14,488 nucleotides of DNA from Pseudomonadota bacterium (GTDB lineage Bacteria; Pseudomonadota; Alphaproteobacteria; Rhodobacterales; Rhodobacteraceae): contig JACZTQ010000049.1 of NCBI GenBank assembly GCA_022573605.1, forward strand, positions 1 through 14,488, written 5' to 3'. Both the position numbers and the translations under genes were made by a program. The notes below the pieces were generated by a model. That model was given only the letters and a program-made list of their open reading frames with translations, had not been told where the DNA came from and made no database searches. Of this stretch, positions 1 through 6,764 are shown in pieces; the stretch's first letter is position 1, and each line of letters starts with the position of its first letter.

Positions 1-4
1 CCGC

Positions 5-27
5 GGGGGGAGGGCCGGGGAGGGGGG
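5..27 (+). other. G-quadruplex-like leader motif
   Basis: Four G-runs of 6, 3, 4 and 6 bases are separated by loops of 1, 2 and 1 bases. This satisfies the canonical four-run G-quadruplex pattern on the coding strand. It lies about 30 bases before the ATG of the crotonase gene, just upstream of that gene's AGGAG ribosome-binding site. If it is transcribed, it could fold in the 5' untranslated RNA. Only 56 bases upstream of the gene are in the window, so it could instead belong to the end of an earlier gene. G-runs also arise by chance in DNA this GC-rich. Confidence 0.4.
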
Positions 28-56
28 CCGTGCCGCCCGCCACAGGAGACCACGCC

Positions 57-854
57 ATGCCCGACACCCCCGACCTGCACATCGACATCCGCGACTTTGT
101 CGCCACCGTCGAGATCCGCCGCCCGCCGCACAACTTCTTCGACTTCCACCTGATCCGCCAGCTCGCCGATACCTTCGAGGCGCTCGACCAGGACCCCGCC
201 TGCCGCGCCATCGTGCTGTGCAGCCAGGGCAAGTCGTTCTGCGCCGGGGCCAATTTCGGCGACGGCAGCCAGGTCCAGGCCGACGGCTCGCTCAAAGGCT
301 CGCTCAACCGCCTCGGCGTCGACCACCTCTACGTCGAGGCGGTGCGCCTGTTCGCGGCGACAAAACCGGTCGTCGGCGCCATCCAGGGCGCCGCCATCGG
401 CGGCGGGCTGGGGCTCGCCCTGGTCCCCGATTTCCGCGTCGGCTGCGCCGAGTCGCGCTTCGCCGCCAACTTCACCCGGCTCGGCTTCCACCCCGGCTTC
501 GGCCTGACCCACACGCTGCCCCGCGTCATCGGCCGCCAGAACGCCGACCTGATGTTCCTCACCAGCCGCCGCATCCGGGGCGTCGAGGCGCACCGCTGGG
601 GCCTGCTCGACGTCCTCACCGACCGGGATCAGGTCCGCGAGACCGCCTGGGAACTGGCCCGCGAGATCGCCGTCAATTCCCCCCTCGGCGTCACCGCCAC
701 CCGCGCCACGCTGCGCGCCGGGCTGGCCGACGCCGTGCGCGCCGCCACCGACGTTGAGCTCGAAGTGCAGACCCGGCTGCGCCAGACGGAAGATTTCAAG
801 GAAGGCATCGCCGCCACCCACGCCCGCCGCGACCCGGACTTCAAGGGCCGGTAA
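57..854 (+). CDS. Enoyl-CoA hydratase/isomerase (crotonase) family protein
   Basis: This 265-residue protein has the usual crotonase length and layout. The oxyanion-hole segments are FCAGANF (61-67) and GAAIGGGLGL (111-120), followed by the typical C-terminal DFKEGIAA helix (near 246-253). The ATG at 57 is chosen because AGGAG lies 9 bases upstream; the GTG at 30 has no such site. Family members hydrate, isomerise or cleave acyl-CoA thioesters in the cytoplasm. Hand alignment to mitochondrial enoyl-CoA hydratase puts Phe139 and Leu165 where the two catalytic glutamates would be, so simple enoyl-CoA hydration is doubtful. The substrate is unknown. It converges with the GntR operon and may belong to an operon continuing left of the window. 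Family assignment is secure; the reaction is not. Confidence 0.9.
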   Translation: MPDTPDLHIDIRDFVATVEIRRPPHNFFDFHLIRQLADTFEALDQDPACRAIVLCSQGKSFCAGANFGDGSQVQADGSLKGSLNRLGVDHLYVEAVRLFAATKPVVGAIQGAAIGGGLGLALVPDFRVGCAESRFAANFTRLGFHPGFGLTHTLPRVIGRQNADLMFLTSRRIRGVEAHRWGLLDVLTDRDQVRETAWELAREIAVNSPLGVTATRATLRAGLADAVRAATDVELEVQTRLRQTEDFKEGIAATHARRDPDFKGR

Positions 855-931
855 GGCGTTCCCGCGCAACCTCTCCACCATGGACAACAAACCCTTAATT
901 CACCGGCTCCGACACCCCGATGTCACACCCC

Positions 932-947
932 GTTCATGAAGATGAAC
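932..947. repeat. Short inverted repeat in convergent gap
   Basis: GTTCAT and ATGAAC form 6-bp perfect arms around the 4-base loop GAAG. They lie in a relatively AT-rich patch 78 bases after the crotonase stop. It could be a weak bidirectional hairpin between the two convergent genes or a protein-binding site. No T-tract follows, so it is not a standard intrinsic terminator. Apart from this and the tandem repeat, the 273-base gap 855-1127 shows nothing recognisable. Confidence 0.35.
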
Positions 948-986
948 AAACCGGAAATTAACCTTTTGGCCACTCGAAGGCCCGCC

Positions 987-1085
987 CATGTCGGGTTCAT
1001 GTCGGGCTCATGTCGGGCCCATAGCAGGCCCATAGCAGGCCCATGTCGGGCCCATAGCAGGCCCATGTCGGGCCCATGTCGGGCC
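987..1085. repeat. Tandem array of nine 11-bp units in two variants
   Basis: Nine head-to-tail 11-base units occupy 99 bases without a gap. Type A is CATGTCGGGCC and type B is CATAGCAGGCC; they differ at three positions that change together. The order is A (ending TT), A (ending CT), A, B, B, A, B, A, A. Type A unit junctions create the self-complementary GGGCCC, so the RNA or single strand could fold repeatedly. The array lies between the convergent crotonase and GntR genes, ending 42 bases past the GntR stop. An 11-base period is close to one helical turn, which would place every unit on the same DNA face. There are no spacers, so it is not a CRISPR array. Confidence 0.9.
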
Positions 1086-1127
1086 CAAATCATCCCCGTT
1101 GGAATCGGCCGGAACCGCTCTGCGGCG

Positions 1128-1787
1128 TCAGTCCCCGATCACCGCGCGCAGGGTCTCCAGCTTGTGCCGCAGATGCGCCTTCAGCACCCGCCCCAGCCGC
1201 CCCCCGTCGCGCGCCTTCAGCGCCGCCACAATCTCCTCGTGCTCCTTCATCGCCTGATCCCAGCGCACCGCCGATATATTGGCGTAGTAGCGCGCCCGGG
1301 CGACCCGTCCGCTCAGCATCCCGCGCATCTGGTCCAGCACCGGATTGCGCGCGGCCAGCGCCAGCGCCTCGTGGATCTGCTGGTTCAGGCGGAAGTATTT
1401 CGCCCTGTCTCGGTTCTTCCAGGCGGTCCGCATCTTCAGGTGCAGGAGGGTAATTTCGCTTATTTCCCCGTCGGTTGCTCGCTCACAGGCCAACTCGCCC
1501 GCGAGCGCCTCCAGGGCCCCGATCACCGGGAAGGCGTCCTCGAGATCGGCCACCGTCAGCTTCGAGACCTGCGCTCCGCGATGCGGCGTCAGCACCACCA
1601 GCCCCTCGTGCGCCAGCACTTTGAGCGCCTCGCGCAGCGGGGTCCGCGAGACCTCGTAGGCGGTGCAGAGCTCCTTCTCGGAGATCTTGTCGCCCGGCGC
1701 CAGGTCGCCCTCGACGATCAGCCCCCGCAGCCGCTCGACCAGTTCGTCGTGCAGCGAGCGCCGCGGGATCGCGGTCTCCCGGCTCAT
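1128..1787 (-). CDS. GntR-family transcriptional regulator, FCD (FadR-like) subgroup
   Basis: The 219-residue protein has an N-terminal winged helix-turn-helix (about 10-75), with the GntR signature around ISEKELCTAYEVSRTPLREA (35-54). A helical FCD ligand domain follows. Asn135, His139, His183 and His205 sit where FCD proteins bind a metal that contacts carboxylate effectors. The ATG at 1787 is chosen because it overlaps the TGA of the upstream dehydrogenase gene as ATGA, indicating translational coupling, and a GAGG lies shortly before it. A longer in-frame reading only adds Arg-rich shadow sequence. FCD regulators usually repress catabolic genes and are released by organic acids. It probably controls its own operon and the divergent aminotransferase operon; the effector (perhaps a 2-hydroxyacid or 2-oxoacid) is inferred. 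Confidence 0.93.
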   Translation of the reverse strand: MSRETAIPRRSLHDELVERLRGLIVEGDLAPGDKISEKELCTAYEVSRTPLREALKVLAHEGLVVLTPHRGAQVSKLTVADLEDAFPVIGALEALAGELACERATDGEISEITLLHLKMRTAWKNRDRAKYFRLNQQIHEALALAARNPVLDQMRGMLSGRVARARYYANISAVRWDQAMKEHEEIVAALKARDGGRLGRVLKAHLRHKLETLRAVIGD

Positions 1788-4663
1788 CGCCCGGCCTCGA
1801 CCGCCATCATCAGCACCCGTGCGGCGTGCAGCGCCTCGCGCCCGGTCCCGTCGGCGATCTGCTGGCGGCACGAGGTGCCGTCCGCCACCACCAGCGTACC
1901 GGCCCCGGCCGCGCGCACCGCCGGCAGCAGGTCCAGCTCGCCCATGGCGCGGGAAAGCTCAACGGTTTCAGCCTGATAGCCGAAAGCCCCGGCCATGCCG
2001 CAGCACGAAGACTCGACCGTCTCGACCTCCAGCCCGGGGATGCGTTCGAGCAATTCGCGCACCGGCGAGAGCACCCCCATGGCCTTCTGATGACAGTGCC
2101 CATGCAGCAGCGCCTTGCGGCCCACCTCCCCGAGCGCCAGCCTGGCCGAGCCGTCCTTCAGCGCCCCCGTCAGGTATTCCTCGAACAGCATCACCCGGCG
2201 CCCCAGCGCCTGATCCCAGTCCGGCAACAGCCGTGGAGCCTCGTCGCGCAGCGTCAGCAGGCACGAGGGTTCCAGCCCCACGACCGCTCCACCCGTCTCA
2301 AGAAACGGGCGCACGACATTGATAAAGCGTTGCATTTCCACCTTGGCTTCATCGATCATCCCGGCCGCCAGATAGGTCCGCCCGCAACACAATGGCCGCC
2401 CCGAGGGCGCCGCCGCATGGCCCAGCTTCAGCCCGGCGGCGGCCAGCACCGCCACGGCGGCGCGGGTATTTTCGGGCTCGAAATAGCGGTTGAAGCAATC
2501 GGCGAAGAACATCACATCCGGCTGCGCCGCCGCCGCCAATTCGGGGCCGGGCTCGCGCCAGATATCGCCGCGCCAGCGGGGCAGGGGGCGCGAGGCGGCG
2601 AGGCCCACCAGCCTCTCCGAGGCCCACGCCGCCCCCGGCAGCCGGTCGCGCAGATTGGCCAGCCAGGGCGCCCGCGCCACCCAGGGCGCATAGCGCGGCA
2701 GGTGCGCGACCAGCCGGTCGCGCAACCCCACGCCATGAATTTTTGCCCGTGCGGCAAGGACTTCCAGCTTCATCGCCGCCATGTCGACCGACATCGGGCA
2801 CTCGCTTTTGCAGGCCTTGCACGAGACGCAAAGCTTCATCGTCTCGGCCATCTCGTCGGAGGCGAAGGCGTCGGCGCCGAGTTGCCCGCTCAGCGCCAGG
2901 CGCAGCGTGTTCGCCCGCCCCCGGGTCAGGTCGCGCTCGTTGCGGGTGGCCCGGTAGCTCGGGCACATCACCCCGCCCGCGAGCTTGCGGCAGGCCCCGT
3001 TGTTGTTGCACATCTCGACCGCGCCAGGCAGCCCGCCGGGCCACTCGCTCCAGTCGAGCACGGTTTCGCGGGGCTCGTGATGGTAACCGGGCGGGTAGCG
3101 GAAGAGACTCCGGTCGTCCATCTTCGGCGCCCGCACGATCTTGCCCGGGTTGAGCAGGCCGGAGGGGTCGAACAGGTCCTTGACCTCCTCGAAGGCCCGC
3201 ACCATCCGGCCCCCGAACATGCGCTCGTGGAACTCCGAGCGGACGATCCCGTCGCCGTGCTCGCCGGAGTGCGAACCCTTGTATTCGGCAACGATATCAA
3301 AGGCTTCCTCGGCGATGGCGCGCAACGCCCGGACCCCGGTATCTTGCTTCAGGTTCAGCACCGGGCGCACATGCAAGAGCCCGACCGAGGCGTGGGCATA
3401 CCAGGTGCCTTGCGCGCCGTGCTTGGCGAAAACCTCCGTCAGCCGGTCGGTGAACTCGGCCAGGTCGGCCAACTCCACGGCGCAATCCTCGACGAACGAG
3501 ACCGGCTTGCCGGCGCTCTTCATCGACATCATGATGTTGAGACCCTGGGTCCGCACCCCCCAGATCCGCGCCTGGAAGGCCGGGTCGATGGCTTCCACCA
3601 CCCCGCCGGGCTGCTTGGCCGGGTCGCCCCAGCGGAACCCAAGCTCCGCCATCATCTCGCCCAAGCCCTTGAGACGGCGCAGGTTCTCCGCCGGGTCCGG
3701 CTCGGCGAACTCGACCAGCAGCAGCGCCTCCGGCGCGCCGCGGACGAACGCGTCGACCACCGGGCGGAACTGCGGGATGGCGCGGCCAAGCTCGATCATG
3801 GTGCGGTCGATCAGTTCCACCGCCACCGGGTCCAGGGTCACCAGATGTTGGGCCGCCTCCATCGCGGCGCGAAAGCTGGGGAAATGGCAGACCCCGAGGG
3901 TCTTGTGCTCGAGCACCGGCGAGAGCGCGATCTCGATCCGTTCCGAGATCGCCAGCGTGCCCTCGGAACCGACCAGGATATCCTGCCATTTCAGAGGCTT
4001 GTTGCCGGGAGTTAACGCATCGATATTGTAGCCGCCGACCCTTCGCCGCATCTTGGGGAAGCGGGCGGCGATCTCCCCGGCCTCGCGTTCTCCCAGCGCC
4101 AGCAGGGCAGGGGCCAGCGCGCCATCCGGGGGCGCACCGGCCGCGAAGCGCCGCCGCGCCCCATCGGCCATCAGCGCCTCGATCGCCAGCGTGTTGTCGC
4201 GCATGGTGCCGTAGCGGATCGAGCGCGAGCCGCACGAGTTGTTCGCCGCCATCCCCCCGATGGTGGCCCGCGAGGCGGTCGAGACATCGACCGGGAACCA
4301 CAACCCGTGCGGCTCCAGGCGCCGGTTCAACGCGTCCAGCACCAGCCCCGGCTCGACCACGGCGCGCCGGTTCTCCACGTCCAGCGAGACGATCCCGTCG
4401 AGATGCTTCGAGAAATCGATCACCACCCCGCTGTTGACTGTCTGCCCCGCCTGCGAGGTGCCGCCGCCCCGAGCGGTCACCGGCACGCCCTCGTCGCGGG
4501 CAATCGCCAGCGCCGCCTCGACATCGGCGAAGCGCCTCGGCACCACCACGGCTTGCGGCACGATCTGGTAGAACGAGGCGTCGGTGGCATAGCGGCCGCG
4601 GTCGAACGGCGAGGCCAGCACCTCGCCCTCGATCTCGCGCCGCAGCCGTTCGATTAACGCCAT
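1784..4663 (-). CDS. FAD-linked oxidase / 4Fe-4S fusion, YdiJ-type D-2-hydroxyacid dehydrogenase
   Basis: This 959-residue protein fuses two modules. An FAD-binding type 4 domain comes first, with the PP-loop RGGGTSQAGQ near 66-75 and VGSEGTLAIS near 231-240. The GlcD-like C-terminal half follows, with GSHSGEHGDG near 463-472. A GlcF-like iron-sulfur part comes last, with cysteines at 552, 558 and 567, a CVSCKACKSECP cluster (612-623), and two CCG-type motifs (near 759 and 887). The layout matches YdiJ and fused glycolate oxidase or D-lactate dehydrogenase proteins. These oxidise D-2-hydroxyacids and pass electrons through Fe-S centres to an acceptor, often at the membrane, although no membrane segment is evident here. 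The ATG at 4663 follows GGAAAGG at good spacing; a GTG at 4669 overlaps that site. Glycolate, D-lactate and D-2-hydroxyglutarate are all possible substrates. The divergent glyoxylate-type aminotransferase favours glycolate or a related acid. Confidence 0.92.
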   Translation of the reverse strand: MALIERLRREIEGEVLASPFDRGRYATDASFYQIVPQAVVVPRRFADVEAALAIARDEGVPVTARGGGTSQAGQTVNSGVVIDFSKHLDGIVSLDVENRRAVVEPGLVLDALNRRLEPHGLWFPVDVSTASRATIGGMAANNSCGSRSIRYGTMRDNTLAIEALMADGARRRFAAGAPPDGALAPALLALGEREAGEIAARFPKMRRRVGGYNIDALTPGNKPLKWQDILVGSEGTLAISERIEIALSPVLEHKTLGVCHFPSFRAAMEAAQHLVTLDPVAVELIDRTMIELGRAIPQFRPVVDAFVRGAPEALLLVEFAEPDPAENLRRLKGLGEMMAELGFRWGDPAKQPGGVVEAIDPAFQARIWGVRTQGLNIMMSMKSAGKPVSFVEDCAVELADLAEFTDRLTEVFAKHGAQGTWYAHASVGLLHVRPVLNLKQDTGVRALRAIAEEAFDIVAEYKGSHSGEHGDGIVRSEFHERMFGGRMVRAFEEVKDLFDPSGLLNPGKIVRAPKMDDRSLFRYPPGYHHEPRETVLDWSEWPGGLPGAVEMCNNNGACRKLAGGVMCPSYRATRNERDLTRGRANTLRLALSGQLGADAFASDEMAETMKLCVSCKACKSECPMSVDMAAMKLEVLAARAKIHGVGLRDRLVAHLPRYAPWVARAPWLANLRDRLPGAAWASERLVGLAASRPLPRWRGDIWREPGPELAAAAQPDVMFFADCFNRYFEPENTRAAVAVLAAAGLKLGHAAAPSGRPLCCGRTYLAAGMIDEAKVEMQRFINVVRPFLETGGAVVGLEPSCLLTLRDEAPRLLPDWDQALGRRVMLFEEYLTGALKDGSARLALGEVGRKALLHGHCHQKAMGVLSPVRELLERIPGLEVETVESSCCGMAGAFGYQAETVELSRAMGELDLLPAVRAAGAGTLVVADGTSCRQQIADGTGREALHAARVLMMAVEAGR

Positions 4664-4677
4664 CCCCACCTTTCCAT

Positions 4678-4698
4678 GGTAAACTTGGCTACCTTACC
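4678..4698. promoter_or_regulatory. Inverted repeat near the dehydrogenase start (possible operator)
   Basis: GGTAA and TTACC are 5-bp arms separated by 11 bases, immediately upstream of the dehydrogenase ribosome-binding site. GGTA/TACC half-sites resemble the TGGT/ACCA-type half-sites reported for several FCD-group GntR regulators. The arms are short, so this is a weaker candidate than the palindrome at 4705-4723. Confidence 0.3.
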
Positions 4699-4704
4699 CT
4701 TGAC

Positions 4705-4723
4705 TTTGCATTTTGAATGCAAA
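4705..4723. promoter_or_regulatory. Palindromic candidate GntR operator in divergent promoter
   Basis: TTTGCATTTTGAATGCAAA has perfect 8-bp arms around a 3-base centre. It lies in an AT-rich pocket of the 122-base gap between the leftward dehydrogenase and the rightward aminotransferase. TTGACT at 4700-4705 could be the -35 element for the aminotransferase, with AAGAAT (4725-4730) as a poor -10 at a long 19-base spacing. The palindrome would then cover the promoter spacer. Its place between two operons, one of which encodes an FCD regulator, makes it the best operator candidate in the window. Binding is inferred. Confidence 0.55.
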
Positions 4724-4785
4724 AAAGAATACCGGTGCCGCACGACCCGCGCAAGGCAAAACCGCACCCCTGAAGGGAGACACCG

Positions 4786-5967
4786 ATGAGCCGTCCCGGA
4801 CGCCATTTCCTGCAGATCCCAGGCCCCACCAACGTGCCCGACCGGGTGCTGCGCGCCATGGGCGGCCCGACCATGGACCATCGCGGGCCGGCCTTCGCCG
4901 AACTCGGCAAGCGGGCGCTGGAGGGGATGAAACGAATCGTTAAAACCGAGGCCGGGCAGGTCGTCATTTACCCTTCGTCGGGAACCGGCGCCTGGGAGGC
5001 GGCGCTGGTCAACACGCTCTCTCACGGCGATCGGGTGATGATGTTCGAGACCGGGCATTTCGCCTGGCTGTGGGACAAGCTGGCGCGGCGCCTGGGCCTG
5101 GCGCCGCGGGTGATCGGCAGCGACTGGCGCCGGGCCGCCGACCCGGACGCCATCGAGGCCGCGCTGCGCGCCGATTCCACCCATGAAATCAAAGCGGTCT
5201 GCGTCGTGCAAAACGAGACCTCGACCGGTTGCGCCAGCCGCATCGACGAGATCCGCGCCGCCATCGACGCCGCCGGCCACCCGGCCCTGCTGATGGTCGA
5301 TACGATCTCGTCGCTGGCTTCGATCGACATGCGGATGGACGCGTGGGGCGTCGATGTCATCGTTGCCGGCAGCCAGAAGGGCCTGATGCTGCCGCCGGGC
5401 CTCTCCTTCAACGCCATCAGCCCGAAGGCGCTGGCGGCGCACCAGACCGCTGGCCTGCAACGCGCCTACTGGGACTGGTCCGACATGCTGGGCCCGAACG
5501 CCAACGGCTTTTTCCCCTACACCCCCGCCACCAACCTGCTCTACGGCCTGGTCGAGGCCATCGACATGCTGGAGGAGGAAGGATTATCCAACGTCTTCGC
5601 CCGCCACGACCGCCTTGCCTCGGCGGCCCGGCGCGCGGTGCAGGCCTGGGGGCTGGAGGTGCTCTGCCTCGAGCCGCGCCACTATTCCTCGTCGCTGACC
5701 GCGGTGCTGATGCCGGAGGGCCACTCTGCCGATGGGTTCCGCGCCGTGGTGTTGGAGAAATTCGACATGTCGCTGGGCTCGGGCCTGAGCAAGGTCGCCG
5801 ACAAGGTGTTCCGCATCGGGCACCTGGGCGATTTCAACGACCTGATGCTGATGGGCACGCTGTCCGGGGTCGAGATGGGGCTGGGCCTGGCCGGGGTGCC
5901 GCACCAGCGGGGTGGCGTTGACGCGGCGATGCGGTATTTGGGGGAGACGGTGCCCACCGCGCTCTGA
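4786..5967 (+). CDS. PLP-dependent serine/aspartate-glyoxylate aminotransferase family protein
   Basis: The 393-residue class V (fold type I) aminotransferase opens with the family signature QIPGPTNVPDRVLRAMGGPT (10-29). SSGTGAWEAA (64-73) forms part of the cofactor site, Asp172 in VDTISS would contact the pyridine nitrogen, and Lys198 in GSQKGLMLPPG is the Schiff-base lysine. Relatives transfer an amino group to glyoxylate from serine (SgaA, serine cycle), alanine, or aspartate (BhcA, beta-hydroxyaspartate cycle), producing glycine. No bhcB, bhcC or bhcD partner is present, so the symbol is left open. The ATG follows AAGGGAG at good spacing. It is the first gene of an operon with a crotonase and a CoA-transferase, divergent from a glycolate-type dehydrogenase that could supply its 2-oxoacid. 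Family assignment is firm; donor specificity is unknown. Confidence 0.93.
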   Translation: MSRPGRHFLQIPGPTNVPDRVLRAMGGPTMDHRGPAFAELGKRALEGMKRIVKTEAGQVVIYPSSGTGAWEAALVNTLSHGDRVMMFETGHFAWLWDKLARRLGLAPRVIGSDWRRAADPDAIEAALRADSTHEIKAVCVVQNETSTGCASRIDEIRAAIDAAGHPALLMVDTISSLASIDMRMDAWGVDVIVAGSQKGLMLPPGLSFNAISPKALAAHQTAGLQRAYWDWSDMLGPNANGFFPYTPATNLLYGLVEAIDMLEEEGLSNVFARHDRLASAARRAVQAWGLEVLCLEPRHYSSSLTAVLMPEGHSADGFRAVVLEKFDMSLGSGLSKVADKVFRIGHLGDFNDLMLMGTLSGVEMGLGLAGVPHQRGGVDAAMRYLGETVPTAL

Positions 5968-5980
5968 CGGGGAGACGGCA

Positions 5981-6763
5981 ATGACGACCCAAGACCTCCT
6001 CTACGAAATCACCGACGGCACCGGCTGGGTCACCTTCAACCGCCCGGAGCGCCGCAACGCCCTGACCTTCGCGATGTACGAGGGGCTGGCGGAGATCTGC
6101 GCCAACGCCCCCACCGACGGCTCGGTCAAGGCCATCGTCATCCGCGGCGCCGGTGAGCGGGCCTTTGCCGCCGGCACCGACATGACCCAGTTCCGGGGCT
6201 TCGCCACCAAGCAGGATGCCTTCGACTACGAGGACAAGATGGGCAGCGTGCTCGACCGGATCGAGCGCTGCCCGGTGCCGACCATCGCCGCCATCACCGG
6301 GGCCTGCACCGGCGGGGGCGCCGCCATCGCCGCCTGCTGCGATCTGCGGATCGCGGACAGGCGGCTGAAGTTCGGCTTTCCCATCGCCCGGACCCTGGGC
6401 AACTGCCTCTCCGTCGCCTCGCTGGCGCGGCTCGCGGCGATCCTCGGCCCGGCGCGGGTGCGCGAGATCATCTTCACCGCCCGGCTGGTCGGGGCGGAGG
6501 AGGCGCTGGCCGTGGGGCTGGTCTCCGAGGTGCTGGAGGACGCCGACGCGGTGATGGCGCGGGCCGGGGAACTGGCGGCGCTGCTCGCCAGCCACGCGCC
6601 GCTGACGCTGCGCGTCACCAAGGAGGGGCTGCGGCGGCTGCGCCAGGACGGGCCGGGCGCCAATGACCGCGACCTGATCGAGACCGCCTATATGAGCGCC
6701 GATTTCAAGGAGGGCATGGAAGCCTTCCTGGCCAAGCGCCCGCCGCAATGGAAGGGGCGTTGA
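5981..6763 (+). CDS. Enoyl-CoA hydratase/isomerase family protein
   Basis: This 260-residue crotonase-superfamily enzyme carries the oxyanion-hole segments AFAAGTDMTQF (61-71) and TGACTGGGAAIAACCDLRIAD (106-126). The C-terminal helix begins near SADFKEGMEAF (239-249). By hand alignment Glu162 fits the position of one catalytic glutamate (Glu164 of rat hydratase), while Ile135 replaces the other. That pattern suits an isomerase, dehydratase or lyase as well as a hydratase. The ATG at 5981 follows GGGGAGACGGCA, 13 bases after the aminotransferase stop. The gene sits 1 base before the CoA-transferase start, so the two are almost certainly co-transcribed and may act on the same thioester. It is clearly different from the crotonase at the left end. 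The exact substrate is unknown. Confidence 0.92.
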   Translation: MTTQDLLYEITDGTGWVTFNRPERRNALTFAMYEGLAEICANAPTDGSVKAIVIRGAGERAFAAGTDMTQFRGFATKQDAFDYEDKMGSVLDRIERCPVPTIAAITGACTGGGAAIAACCDLRIADRRLKFGFPIARTLGNCLSVASLARLAAILGPARVREIIFTARLVGAEEALAVGLVSEVLEDADAVMARAGELAALLASHAPLTLRVTKEGLRRLRQDGPGANDRDLIETAYMSADFKEGMEAFLAKRPPQWKGR

Positions 6764-6764
6764 G

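Noticed and set aside
987..1085. CRISPR array
   Set aside because: Units are 11 bases, contiguous and without spacers, and no cas gene is present.
936..1976. 346-codon plus-strand frame spanning the tandem array
   Set aside because: Most of it is antisense to the GntR gene and the end of the dehydrogenase gene. The repeated peptide simply reflects the 11-bp DNA repeat.
1826..4015. 729-codon open frame on the plus strand opposite the dehydrogenase gene
   Set aside because: It lies wholly antisense to the well-supported FAD/Fe-S gene, and its translation is rich in Arg, Pro, His and Gln with no recognisable domain. This is a typical shadow frame in GC-rich DNA.
4786..5967. bhcA of a complete beta-hydroxyaspartate cycle
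   Set aside because: The bhcB, bhcC and bhcD genes and an IclR-type BhcR regulator are absent from the neighbourhood. The aminotransferase family alone does not distinguish BhcA from SgaA.
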